Assembly: GCA_900557045.1 (NCBI GenBank)
Contig: USQY01000001.1
Coordinates: forward strand, 1-64,000
DNA length: 64,000 bases
Source of the DNA: an uncultured Clostridium sp.
Lineage (GTDB): Bacteria; Bacillota; Clostridia; TANB77; CAG-508
Direction: 5' to 3'
The notes beneath the pieces were generated by a model. The model did not search any database and was not told the DNA's origin. It saw nothing but the letters and a program-made list of their open reading frames with translations. Position numbers and translations under genes: made by a program. Positions 36,613 to 45,680 of this stretch are shown here, one piece after another. The number at the start of each line of letters is the position of its first letter. Position 1 is the first letter of the stretch.

Positions 36613-38329
36613 ATGAAAAAAAATGTTATAGAACAATTTTATAATAAATTTTTTAAATATACGCCACCTAAACAATATAATTTTTTTCTTACAACAGAAA
36701 ATGCTAAAGACATAGAAAAAATACCTGTTTCACCAGCTAATGATTTAGAACCAACAAGTTTTTCTAAAAAATTATTTGATAATTTAGCTTTTTTAAAATT
36801 TAAATATAATGCTTTAATAAATAGTGATATTGTAATTAGAGAATTTGTATTAACTGCTCAAAATAGAGAATATAATGCTGCTGTAATTTATATAGATGGT
36901 ATGGTAGATTCCAAAACAATTAATAATTCAGTTTTGAATCCTTTAATGTTACGTAATAGAGCTAATACTTATGAAATTAAAGAAAAAGATGTTGTTTCTG
37001 AATTTAATAATAATGATGTTATTATACGAAAAGTAAAAAAATTTAACCTTGGAAATTATTTATATAATCATTTAATTCCCCAAAATGATGTTAAAAAAAT
37101 TGAAAATTTCGAAAAAGCTATATCTAGTATAAATATGGGAAATTGTCTCCTTTTAGTAGATAATTTAAATATAGGTTTTGATATTGATGTAAAAGGTTTT
37201 AAACAAAGAAGTGTTAGTTCACCTCAAAATGAAATTGTAATAAGAGGTTCACAAGAGGCATTTGTTGAAAATATTAGAACAAATACTTCTATGTTAAGAA
37301 GACTAATTAATAATGAAAGTTTGGTAATAGAAAATTGTTCTGTTGGAAAAATAAGTGAAACTAAAATTGCAGTTTGTTATTTAAAAGATATTGCTAATAA
37401 TGATTTAGTTGCTGAAGTTAAATACAGAATAAATAATTTAGATGTAGATTATTTGATTTCATCTGGACAACTTGAGCAATTAATACAAGATAATGGTTCT
37501 AGTCTATTTCCTCAAGTTATAGCAACTGAAAGACCTGATAAAGCAACAATTCATTTACTTGAAGGTAGAGTAGCAATTATAGTAAATGGAACACCTTATG
37601 TTTTAATTGCACCACGGTGTTTTATCAGATTTTCTGTCATCACCAGAAGATGCAAATTTCAAATTTCAATTTTCTAATATGTTGAAATTTATAAGAATAA
37701 TAGCTGTATTTTTGGCTTTATTTTTACCAGGAATATATGTTGCTGTTACCTCATATCATCATGAACTATTACCAACAGAATTACTTTTCACCATTGAAGC
37801 AGCTCGTGAAACCGTTCCATTCCCTACTATATTTGAAATTTTGTTAATGGAAGTCTCATTTGAATTAATACGTGAAGCAGGAATTAGAGTTCCATCCCCT
37901 ATTGGTCCGACAATAGGAATTGTTGGAGGTATTATACTTGGAGATGCTGCAGTTAGTGCAAATTTAGTTAGTCCTGTTTTAATAATAATTATATCAATTA
38001 CTGCTATTTGTTCATTTAGTATACCAGACTTTTCATTTAATTTCACTGTTAGATTATGTAGATTCATATACATCTTTTTAGCATATTTAGCAGGATTTTT
38101 AGGAATTGCTGCCGGATTATTTGTACAAATAATTCTTTTATGTAATTTAAAATCATTTGGTTGTCCATATACAACACCATATATTTTGCATAATAATAAA
38201 CGAACATTAACATCATATTTTTTACCACCTATATGGAAAAGAGAAAATCGTTCTAATATTGTAAGCCCTAAGAAAAAATATTCACAAGGTAAAATCAGTA
38301 TGCTATGGAAAAACAGTAACATAAAATAG
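36613..38329 (+). CDS. gerAA: Spore germinant receptor subunit A (GerA family), read only with a +1 frameshift
   Basis: Joined across one extra base, the product is 571 residues. A soluble N-terminal region (about 1-330) contains INSDIVIREF, VIYIDGMVDS and NPLMLR. The membrane region follows (FIRIIAVFLALFLPGIYVA, ELIREAGIRVPSPIGPTIGIVGGIILGDAAV), exactly the GerA layout. The zero frame meets CGG at 37615-37617 (codon 335, after GCA CCA) and runs on only 20 codons. Dropping the C of CGG restores APGVLSDFLSSPED. No ribosome site exists for a separate second ORF. Both frames are otherwise clean, so this is either programmed frameshifting or a very recent or artefactual insertion. The start has AAAGGA 12 bases upstream. 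First gene of the germination operon. Confidence 0.88.
37614..37618 (+). other. Frameshift site in gerA at ACGGT (CGG in zero frame)
   Basis: Zero-frame codons are GCA CCA CGG TGT. The downstream gene is in the +1 frame, GGT GTT TTA TCA. The hexamer CACGGT is identical to that at the gerB shift site. Confidence 0.85.
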
Positions 38330-38350
38330 CTTTAAGAAAGGAGTTATTAT

Positions 38351-39455
38351 ATGAATTCAGAAAAAATAGGATTTATGGAAGCAATTGCTTTAATTTCAGT
38401 AGTTATGATAAATAAAATAATATTAAACACTCCAAAAGAAATAATTTCTTCTACACGGTTCATCTGCATGGTTAAATGTTATAGTTATTTTCATTTTAGC
38501 TATTTTAATGACTATATCAATTACATTTTTATTCAAAAAATTTCAAGGACAAGATATTTTAGATGTTTGCAAATTTTTAGGTGGGAATACACTTACTATA
38601 ATAATGGGAATTTTATATATAATATTATTATTATTAGTTCCAATATTTGTTGTAAAAAACTTTTCTGAAACACTACAAGTAATATATTTCAAAACCTCTC
38701 CATTAATATTTATACTACTATTTTTTATAATTAGCAGTACTATTGCTAACAAATTTTCATTAAAAGTATTAGCAAAAGCAAACTTAATAATAACACCCAT
38801 AATATTTTTTAGTATTATTATTATTCTCTTATCATCATTTAAAAGTTTTAATGTAAGAAGAATTTGTCCTATACTAGGTTATGGAGTTAACCAAACGTTT
38901 TTCTCAGGATTAAGTAATGTTTTTAGTTTTTCAGGTATAGGCTATTTATTTTTTATTGGACCTTTTATAAATAATACAAAAGATTTTAAAAAAATGTCTA
39001 TTATATCAATAGTATTATCTGGATTATATTTATTTTTAAGTGTAACTTGCATACTATTATCACTTTCTCCTACATTTAAAAGTGAAGAAACCTTTTCTTT
39101 ATATTTGTTAACCAGAAACTTATCTTATGGTAGGTTTATTCAAAGAGTTGATGCAATATTTATATTTTTATGGATAATTTCTGTTATTACTTATATTAGT
39201 TTTGCTATATACTTTGCTATATATATTTTAAAAAAACTAACTAAAATAAGTGATACTAGTTCTATAAATTATACTATAAATTTATTAGTACTAACTGTAC
39301 TGCTTATTCCCAGCAGTCTTGCTGTTACTGCACAAATTGCATATAAAACATTTAAAATTGGCACTTTAATTTTTCTGTTTGGAATAAGTATTATTATACT
39401 AATATTAGCAAATTTAAAATTGAAAATCATTGATAAAAAGAAAGGAAAAGTATGA
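38351..39455 (+). CDS. gerAB: Spore germinant receptor subunit B (GerB family permease), read only with a +1 frameshift
   Basis: Across the shift the product is 367 residues with ten or so membrane helices, the normal size for GerB, an APC-type permease that contributes ligand binding. The zero frame reads MNSEKIGFMEAIALISVVM to codon 35, then CGG at 38456-38458. Skipping the C gives the family-typical TGSSAWLN and continues through LFKKFQGQDILDV to the stop, whereas the zero frame continues as an unrelated sequence. AAGGAG precedes the ATG. It sits 21 bp after gerA and overlaps the short leader of gerC at ATGA. Confidence 0.88.
38455..38459 (+). other. Frameshift site in gerB at ACGGT (CGG in zero frame)
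   Basis: Zero-frame codons are TCT ACA CGG TTC. The functional +1 frame continues GGT TCA TCT GCA TGG. Same CACGGT hexamer and same phase as in gerA. Confidence 0.85.
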
Positions 39456-39478
39456 ATATTACGTACTTTATAAATTGA
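39452..39478 (+). CDS. Possible 8-codon coupling ORF before gerC (MNITYFIN)
   Basis: An ATG overlapping the gerB stop (ATGA) has AAAGGAAAA in front, reads eight codons and stops two bases before the gerC ATG, which lacks a ribosome site of its own. It may couple gerC translation to gerB. Confidence 0.35.
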   Translation: MNITYFIN

Positions 39479-39480
39479 TT

Positions 39481-40695
39481 ATGAAAATAAAAAAACTTTT
39501 TATTTTAGTTATATTAACTATAATATTATTATCTCTTTCCGGTTGTTATGATGCTCATGGTATCGAGGAATTTTCTTATGCAACTGCCATAGGACTTGAT
39601 ATTTCAGAAGATAAATTATTATCTTTAACCTTGCAAATATCTATTCCTAGTACTGATTCAGAATCAGGAAGTAGTCAATCTAGTAAAACAGATGCTATTA
39701 CTGTAAAATGTAACAGTATAAATTCCGGAATAAATTTAATAAATAATTATATTAGTAAAGAAGTTAATTTATCACATTGCAAAGTTATTGTAATTTCTGA
39801 AGAATTTGCAGCACAAGGTCTTTCTGAATGTGTCGACACATTAGCAAATATTGTTGAAATCAGACCTGACTGTAATGTAATTATTACAAAGTGTTCCGCA
39901 AAAAAATTTATAGAAAATGCTTCTCCATCAATTGAAACTTTAACAGCTAGATATTATGAAGTTGCTTTAAAATCCAGTGAGTATACAGGGTTTACTCCAG
40001 CTACAAAATCCGTAGACTTTATAGGAGATATGAAAAACAATTTTATACAATCACATGCTATTTTAGGAAATTTAACAATGGAAAATGAAAATACTAAATT
40101 ATATAGTAACTTGGACAACAATTATACAGCTGGCAAAACACCCATAGAAGGTTCTAGTAATATAGAATTTTTTGGAACCGCTGTTTTTCGTGATGATAAA
40201 TTAGTTGGTGAATTAAATGGAATAGAAACAATTTGTTATTTACTAGTATCTAACGAATTCAAAAATTGCACCCTTTCAATTCCTGATCCATTTAATGTTG
40301 ATTCAAGTGTTGATTTAAGGATTAATAAAAAAAGAAACTCTAAAATTTCTGTTGATTTTGTAAATAACTCACCATTTATCTCAGTTGAAGTTTTTCTAGA
40401 AGGGTACGGAATCTCTTTAGATGAAAACACAGATTACTCGTCAGTTGAAGATATTAATATTTTAAATAATTATGCTGAACAATATTTAAAATTGCAACTG
40501 GAAAATTATTTATATAAAACCTCTAAAGAATTCAATTCAGATATTTCCGGATTTGGAAAATATGCACTATCAAAATATTTAACATGGGATGAATGGATTA
40601 GTTCCAATTGGCTAGAAAATTATAAAAATTCTTTTTTTAATGTGAAAGTAAATGTAAATATTCAATCTGGAGGTCAATTTAACAAATCGCCTTAA
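39481..40695 (+). CDS. gerAC: Spore germinant receptor lipoprotein subunit C (GerC family)
   Basis: A 404-residue lipoprotein with signal MKIKKLFILVILTIILLS and lipobox LSGC, anchoring it to the outer face of the spore inner membrane. YDAHGIEEFSYATAIGLD and the central VIVISEEFAAQGL and TARYYEVA segments are GerAC-like, as is the C-terminal domain. No frameshift is needed here and no CGG codon occurs. The ATG has no good ribosome site. The frame extends 17 codons upstream, but the lipobox distance favours this start, probably by coupling to the short ORF before it. Confidence 0.9.
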   Translation: MKIKKLFILVILTIILLSLSGCYDAHGIEEFSYATAIGLDISEDKLLSLTLQISIPSTDSESGSSQSSKTDAITVKCNSINSGINLINNYISKEVNLSHCKVIVISEEFAAQGLSECVDTLANIVEIRPDCNVIITKCSAKKFIENASPSIETLTARYYEVALKSSEYTGFTPATKSVDFIGDMKNNFIQSHAILGNLTMENENTKLYSNLDNNYTAGKTPIEGSSNIEFFGTAVFRDDKLVGELNGIETICYLLVSNEFKNCTLSIPDPFNVDSSVDLRINKKRNSKISVDFVNNSPFISVEVFLEGYGISLDENTDYSSVEDINILNNYAEQYLKLQLENYLYKTSKEFNSDISGFGKYALSKYLTWDEWISSNWLENYKNSFFNVKVNVNIQSGGQFNKSP

Positions 40696-40697
40696 AA

Positions 40698-40728
40698 AAA
40701 GCACCTAAAAAACTTTAAAAAGTGCTTT
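40698..40728 (+). terminator. Weak hairpin after gerC
   Basis: Stem AAAGCAC/GTGCTTT with an A-rich loop and no proper T-run. Read-through into the small gene that follows is likely. Confidence 0.4.
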
Positions 40729-40788
40729 AAAAATCACATTGAAATAGTTTATAGGCATCTAAAATAAACCTAAATTTAAAAGGAGAAA

Positions 40789-40974
40789 ATGATTTCATCA
40801 TTACAAAAAATTATGAAAATATTAATTTGTATATTAAGTATATGGATATTTTTAAAAAACATATCTTTTGCAATTTATGAATACAAAGAAAGCCAAAATT
40901 TTTCTGGAAGTATCACAATAGTAATTTTAAATATTATTTGTATAATTTCCTGTAACATATTTTTATGGAATTAA
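40789..40974 (+). CDS. Small two-helix membrane protein, candidate germinant receptor D subunit
   Basis: The 61-residue protein is almost all membrane: helix one at about 10-30 (ILICILSIWIFLKNISFAIY) and helix two at about 42-61, joined by a short polar loop. AAGGAG stands close to the ATG. It lies 93 bp after gerC on the same strand. Some Bacillus ger operons encode a small two-helix D protein of similar size that modulates the receptor. Position and topology suggest the same here, without sequence proof. Confidence 0.5.
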   Translation: MISSLQKIMKILICILSIWIFLKNISFAIYEYKESQNFSGSITIVILNIICIISCNIFLWN

Positions 40975-41020
40975 ATATTATAATCAAACTATCAAAGCGC
41001 CTATCAAAAACTGTAGAGTA

Positions 41021-41140
41021 GGCCAAATAAAATATATTAAAATGCAGTGGATGCGCAGTTTGGAAGCGTGAGCACTAAAGCACTTCACTCCACAAAAACG
41101 ACCATCAAAAGAACGAAATTTTAATATATTTTATTTGGCC
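41021..41140 (+). repeat. Interspersed hairpin element, family 1, copy 2
   Basis: Perfect 23-bp terminal stem starting GGCCAAAT and ending ATTTGGCC. The interior has GCAGTGGATGCGCAGTTTGG at one side and AAAACGACCATCAAAAGAAC at the other. It lies between convergent genes (the 61-residue protein and rnr). The flanks TAGAGTAGGC and GCCAGCTAATTTTA are shared with copy 1. Confidence 0.88.
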
Positions 41141-41254
41141 AGCTAATTTTAAACCTCTACCAAAAACATCATACTATTTTATATTAGCTTATTTTATAGA
41201 CCTTTATACTATATAACATTATTTTACTTTATGCCATATTTATTATATTTTACT

Positions 41255-43465
41255 CTAAAAAATCCTCTCAAAAGAAACTCTACGTAACTCCTTATTAGCC
41301 TCAATAACTCTTATAGAAATTTTATCTCCTATATTAAATATAGTTCCTGTATCTTCTCCAATTAATCTTTTATGTTCTTCATCATAATTAAAATATTCAT
41401 CACCCAAATTTTCAAACCTAATTAATCCTTCAACAGTATTATCCAACTCTACAAAAACTCCAAAAGAAGTAATATTAGAAATTATTCCATCATACTCTTC
41501 ACCTATTTTAGATTGCATATATTCTGCCTTCTTAATATCTACACTATCTCTCTCTACCTTTTGTGCAACCTTTTCTCTTTCTGAAGATGATTTTGCATAA
41601 TTTGTTGCCTCTTCTGAATATTTTTCTAACTCATTTTCAGACAAATTATAATTTTCACTAATATACTTTGAAATTATTCTATGAATGAATAAATCTGGAT
41701 ATCTTCTTATTGGTGAAGTAAAATGGCAATAATATTTACTTGCAATACCAAAATGACCTTGGTTTTCGCTCTCATATCTAGCTATTTTTAAAGTTCTTAA
41801 AATTAAATTAGAAACAACTCTTTCTTCAGGTTTTCCCTTTACTTTTTCTAACACTTCAGCAAAAGCCTTAGGATGAATATTATCTTTATTTCCTTTAATT
41901 TTATATCCTAAATTCCATAAAAACTTATTTAATTCGCTTACCTTTTCCATATCTGGTACTGGATGAACTCTGTAAATAAATGGTGCTTCAAGCCAATAAA
42001 ATTTTTCGGCAACAGTTTCATTTGCAATTAGCATAAACTGCTCTATAATCTCATTTGCAAATGTTATTTCATATTTTTTAACATCAACAGCAACACCATT
42101 TTCATCTAAAATAATTTTGCTTTCTGGAATATCTAAATCCAAACTACCATCTTTTGTTCTTTTTTCCTTTAAAATTAATGCTAACTCTTTCATTAATCTA
42201 AAATCATTAAAATATTTTTCATATTGCTTAATATCTTGGTACTCTTTTTTGTTTTTTCTATATGATTCTTCATCCTCTTGATTTTTATTTTTAATATAAT
42301 TATCTTGTTCATCTAAATAATTTAATATTTTATATACTCCATTATAAGACATCCTTTTAGTTACTCTTATAATACTTTTTCGTATATCTGATGAGACAAC
42401 TTGTCCTTTATTATTAATTTCCATAATAACAGATAATGTAAATTTATCTTCACCTGCATTTAAACTACATAATCCATTTGACAATTCCTTCGGAAGCATC
42501 GGAATTACTCTATCCATCATATATACACTTGTACCTCTTATAATCGCCTCTTTATCTAATTTAGAATCCTCTTTAACATAATGGCTAACATCTGCTATAT
42601 GAACACCTAAAATATAATTTCCATCATCTTTTTTCTCAACACAAACAGCATCATCTAAATCTTTAGCATCTTCCCCATCTATAGTAAAAATTTCTTTATC
42701 TCGCAAATCCAATCTACTTTTTATTTCTTTATCTGAAATATTACATTCTAAACTTTTAGCTTCTTTTAACACTGGTTCAGGAAACTCATATGGTAAATTA
42801 TATTCCTTAATTAAAGATAGCATATCAACTCCTGCTTGATCTTTATTACCAAGTACCTCAACAATTTTCCCCTCTGCTTTTTTACCTTTTTCTGCAAACT
42901 TAGTTATCTTAACAACAACCTTTTGATTATTTCTAGCACTTCCAAAATTCTTTTTAGAAATAAATATATCTGTTCCATATTTACTATCATCCGGAATTAC
43001 AAACCCAAAATTCTTACTATTTTGAAAAGTCCCAACAATAGTATCTTTCCCATGTTTCACAATTTTTACTATTTTTCCTTCTTTGTGAAGTTCATCATTT
43101 GAATCATCTAAAATTTCAACTAACACTAAATCCTCATTTAGTGCATTATTTATATTCCCCTTAGATATAAAAACCTCTTCATTTTTATCTATTTCAACAA
43201 AACCAAACCCTTTCTGATTTAGTCGTAATGTCCCTGTTTTATATACATTAATATCTACTAATAAATATTTACCTTTCTTAGTACACTGAATTTTATACTC
43301 ATTTTCCAACTCTTTCAAAACCTCATGAAACTCAGCGAATTTATCTTTAGTAACTCCTAAAATAAACGCAATTTCTTTAGCCTTCATCGGAACATATTTA
43401 TCATCATTCATAAACTCCAAAACAACTTTCTTCTTTTCTTCTCTTTTTTCCATTTCTTCCATCAC
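41255..43465 (-). CDS. rnr: Ribonuclease R
   Basis: The 736-residue 3'-5' exoribonuclease degrades structured RNA. Domains in order are an N-terminal winged helix, two cold-shock domains, the RNB catalytic core (IDGEDAKDLDDAVCV with the metal-binding aspartates, GVHIADVSHYV, and HFTSPIRRYPDL) and a C-terminal S1 domain. It follows secG as in most Firmicutes. AGGAGG is eight bases before a GTG. The adjacent ATG one codon in is an alternative. It is separated from secG by a 517-bp repeat-rich gap. Confidence 0.96.
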   Translation of the reverse strand: MMEEMEKREEKKKVVLEFMNDDKYVPMKAKEIAFILGVTKDKFAEFHEVLKELENEYKIQCTKKGKYLLVDINVYKTGTLRLNQKGFGFVEIDKNEEVFISKGNINNALNEDLVLVEILDDSNDELHKEGKIVKIVKHGKDTIVGTFQNSKNFGFVIPDDSKYGTDIFISKKNFGSARNNQKVVVKITKFAEKGKKAEGKIVEVLGNKDQAGVDMLSLIKEYNLPYEFPEPVLKEAKSLECNISDKEIKSRLDLRDKEIFTIDGEDAKDLDDAVCVEKKDDGNYILGVHIADVSHYVKEDSKLDKEAIIRGTSVYMMDRVIPMLPKELSNGLCSLNAGEDKFTLSVIMEINNKGQVVSSDIRKSIIRVTKRMSYNGVYKILNYLDEQDNYIKNKNQEDEESYRKNKKEYQDIKQYEKYFNDFRLMKELALILKEKRTKDGSLDLDIPESKIILDENGVAVDVKKYEITFANEIIEQFMLIANETVAEKFYWLEAPFIYRVHPVPDMEKVSELNKFLWNLGYKIKGNKDNIHPKAFAEVLEKVKGKPEERVVSNLILRTLKIARYESENQGHFGIASKYYCHFTSPIRRYPDLFIHRIISKYISENYNLSENELEKYSEEATNYAKSSSEREKVAQKVERDSVDIKKAEYMQSKIGEEYDGIISNITSFGVFVELDNTVEGLIRFENLGDEYFNYDEEHKRLIGEDTGTIFNIGDKISIRVIEANKELRRVSFERIF

Positions 43466-43520
43466 ATCTTCTACCTCCTTTTACACTTTAATTATTTTTA
43501 CAACAAGATTTTATCTAAAA

Positions 43521-43604
43521 AACATTATATCTATAACATTATATCTATAACATTATATCTATAACATTATATCTAAAACATTATATCTAAAACATTATAT
43601 CTAT
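43521..43604. repeat. Six tandem copies of a 14-bp unit
   Basis: Units AACATTATATCTAT (four copies) and AACATTATATCTAA (two copies) run without gaps, upstream of rnr. This is a variable-number tandem repeat and lacks spacers, so it is not CRISPR. Confidence 0.9.
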
Positions 43605-43689
43605 AAATATTCAAAAATCAAACTATTTACAACCTCAAATTCCCACATAAACTTCAAAATCATTCTCTCGAAAAATCCACCTAACCTCC

Positions 43690-43852
43690 CTCGGAGAAAG
43701 AAATTTTCACTTTTGAAAAAACAAACTCCGACCTAAGCCCCAGAACATCTAACCCCAGTAATTATCGTAACAAGTCCACCAAACCCAGCACGCACTCCAC
43801 CGCGTTTGAAGGAGTTTGTTTTTTCAAAAGTAAAAATTTTTTCTCTCGGTGC
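43690..43852. repeat. Interspersed hairpin element, family 2, copy A
   Basis: A long stem has a perfect 19-bp inner part (TTTTGAAAAAACAAACTCC and complement) and an AT-rich outer part ending CTCGG/CTCGG-type. The loop keeps GACCTAAGCC, ATTATCGTAACAAG and CACCGCGTTTGAAGGA in common with copy B at 48079-48244. It is located 3' of secG. Confidence 0.85.
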
Positions 43853-43922
43853 TCCCCAAATGCATACTTTCAAACACACACATCCACTTGCCAAAACTTT
43901 CACACCTCACACAAAATAAAAA

Positions 43923-43962
43923 TCCCCAAACTATGCACTACAACAGTCACAATATTTGGGGA
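43923..43962 (-). terminator. Terminator after secG
   Basis: Stem TCCCCAAA/TTTGGGGA followed on the minus strand by TTTTTATTTT, 20 bp past the secG stop. Confidence 0.85.
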
Positions 43963-43982
43963 CATCCTTTAAATTAAAAAAC

Positions 43983-44231
43983 TTATATCATATATAGTAT
44001 TCCTAATACAATTGAAACAACTATAAACGCAATACCTAATATAATTGTATACCTTTTTAATTTTCCTTCTTTAGTTCTTCCTTTATTTTTCTCATAAAAA
44101 TTATTTGTAGAAGAACCTGTTATTGCTCCAGAGGCACCTGAAGAATCCTTAGTTTGAATTGTAGCTATTATTATTAAAGCTATACAAATTATTACATAAA
44201 TTCCTAATATTATATATTTTAATACTGTCAT
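43983..44231 (-). CDS. secG: Preprotein translocase subunit SecG
   Basis: An 82-residue protein with two membrane helices (about 5-25 and 62-82) joined by a Gly/Ser-rich loop containing the typical SSGASGAITGSS stretch. It completes the SecYEG channel. It is the normal upstream neighbour of rnr. GGAG lies 10 bases before the ATG. Confidence 0.93.
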   Translation of the reverse strand: MTVLKYIILGIYVIICIALIIIATIQTKDSSGASGAITGSSTNNFYEKNKGRTKEGKLKRYTIILGIAFIVVSIVLGILYMI

Positions 44232-44302
44232 TTCTTACACTCTCCATTCATATGTTTTTCCTTTGCTTATTGTAGCATATCTTTTTTTTAATTGCAAATA
44301 CT

Positions 44303-45634
44303 TTATGCAGTTTCTATATTTTTGTTTGTTTTAGTTTTAATTTTTTTAGTAACTTTTCCATTTTCTTTGTTATTATTTATAATAATTTGTGGTTTTTCAC
44401 CATTTAAAACAGTTTCTTTTGTAATTATACATTTTTCAATATTAGGATTTGAAGGAATTTCAAACATTATATCTCTCATAATATCTTCTAATATTGCACG
44501 TAACCCTCTTGCACCTGTTTTTCTTTCAATAGCCTTATCAACTATTGCATTTAAAGCTTCATCTTGAAATTCTAATTCAACATTATCTAATTCAAATAAT
44601 TTTTTGTATTGTTTTACCAATGCATTTCTAGGTTTTGTCACAATTTGAATTAATGCTTCTCTATCCAAATCTTGTAATGTAGCAACAATTGGTAATCTTC
44701 CTACAAACTCTGGTATTAATCCAAATTTTAACAAATCTTGTGGTAGTAATTCACTAAATACTTTTGATTTATCAATTTCTTTTGAACTTTCTATTTTAGC
44801 ACCAAAACCTATAGATTTTTTTCCAATTCTATCATTTATTAATTTATCTAACCCTTCAAAAGCACCTCCACAAATAAATAATATATTTTCAGTATTTATT
44901 TGTATAAACTCTTGGTGTGGATGTTTTCTTCCTCCTTGTGGTGGAACTGAAGCAACTGTTCCCTCTACGATTTTTAACAATGCTTGTTGAACACCTTCAC
45001 CACTTACATCCCTTGTTATTGATGGGTTTTCAGATTTTCTTGTTATTTTATCTATTTCATCAATATATATAATACCTTTTTCAGCTCTTGAAACATCATA
45101 ATCTGCTGCTTGTATTAGTTTTAATAATATATTTTCTACATCTTCACCAACGTAACCAGCTTCAGTTAAAGTTGTAGCATCAGCTATTGCAAAAGGTACA
45201 TTTAAAACTTTTGCCAAGGTTTGTGCTAATAATGTTTTTCCACAACCTGTTGGTCCTAATAATAATATATTACTTTTTTGTATTTCTACATTATTACTAT
45301 TGTTATTTTTTTCTAATATATATTCATTGTTATTAATTCTTTTATAATGATTATATACTGCAACAGATAATGTTTTTTTAGCTTCTTCTTGACCTATTAC
45401 ATATTCATCTAAAACGCTTTTAATTTCCGCAGGTGTTGGCAATTTTTCGCCTTCATCTATTGTATATGTCATATCTGGATCTTCATATAAATCATCTTCT
45501 ATTATGTTTGTACATACATCAATACATTCATTACAAATATATACACCTGGTCCAGCAATAATTCTTTGTACTGCTTCTTGTGTTTTACCACAAAAAGAGC
45601 ATCTAATTTTTCTAGTTTGTTCTTTATTTGGCAT
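44303..45634 (-). CDS. clpX: ClpX, ATPase subunit of ClpXP protease
   Basis: The 443-residue AAA+ unfoldase feeds substrates to ClpP. The N-terminal zinc domain has C12, C15, C34 and C37. Walker A is GPTGCGKT (127-134), with Walker [10 protein letters not shown], the GYVGEDVE pore loop, the ClpP-docking IGF loop (KSIGFGAKI) and sensor motifs. The C-terminus has a short Lys/Asn-rich extension ([10 protein letters not shown]) that is slightly unusual. AAAGGAG precedes the ATG. It lies 46 bp after clpP, and tig is further upstream, the standard order. Confidence 0.97.
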   Translation of the reverse strand: MPNKEQTRKIRCSFCGKTQEAVQRIIAGPGVYICNECIDVCTNIIEDDLYEDPDMTYTIDEGEKLPTPAEIKSVLDEYVIGQEEAKKTLSVAVYNHYKRINNNEYILEKNNNSNNVEIQKSNILLLGPTGCGKTLLAQTLAKVLNVPFAIADATTLTEAGYVGEDVENILLKLIQAADYDVSRAEKGIIYIDEIDKITRKSENPSITRDVSGEGVQQALLKIVEGTVASVPPQGGRKHPHQEFIQINTENILFICGGAFEGLDKLINDRIGKKSIGFGAKIESSKEIDKSKVFSELLPQDLLKFGLIPEFVGRLPIVATLQDLDREALIQIVTKPRNALVKQYKKLFELDNVELEFQDEALNAIVDKAIERKTGARGLRAILEDIMRDIMFEIPSNPNIEKCIITKETVLNGEKPQIIINNNKENGKVTKKIKTKTNKNIETA

Positions 45635-45680
45635 TTCAATCTCCTTTATTTTAATCTACTTATTTTTAATTTACTTAACA

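Larger units (their letters stand above)
43466..43982. other. 517-bp gene-free gap between rnr and secG
   Basis: From the rnr side it holds six 14-bp tandem repeats (43521-43604), a hairpin element of family 2 (43690-43852) and the secG terminator (43923-43962). No open frame with a ribosome site is visible in the remainder. Confidence 0.8.

Noticed and set aside
36613..39455. gerA and gerB as ordinary decayed pseudogenes
   Set aside because: Each has only one lesion, both lesions are the same hexamer in the same phase, the remaining sequence is intact, and gerC shows no damage. Decay or sequencing error is not excluded, but it is not my preferred reading.
7660..41150. Family 1 elements as IS200/IS605 ends or group II intron remnants
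   Set aside because: No transposase or reverse transcriptase remnant is adjacent to any copy, and I could not see target-site features of either class.
43521..43604. Short repeats as a possible CRISPR or iteron origin
   Set aside because: Units are 14 bp, gapless and AT-only, with no spacers, no cas genes and no replication gene nearby.
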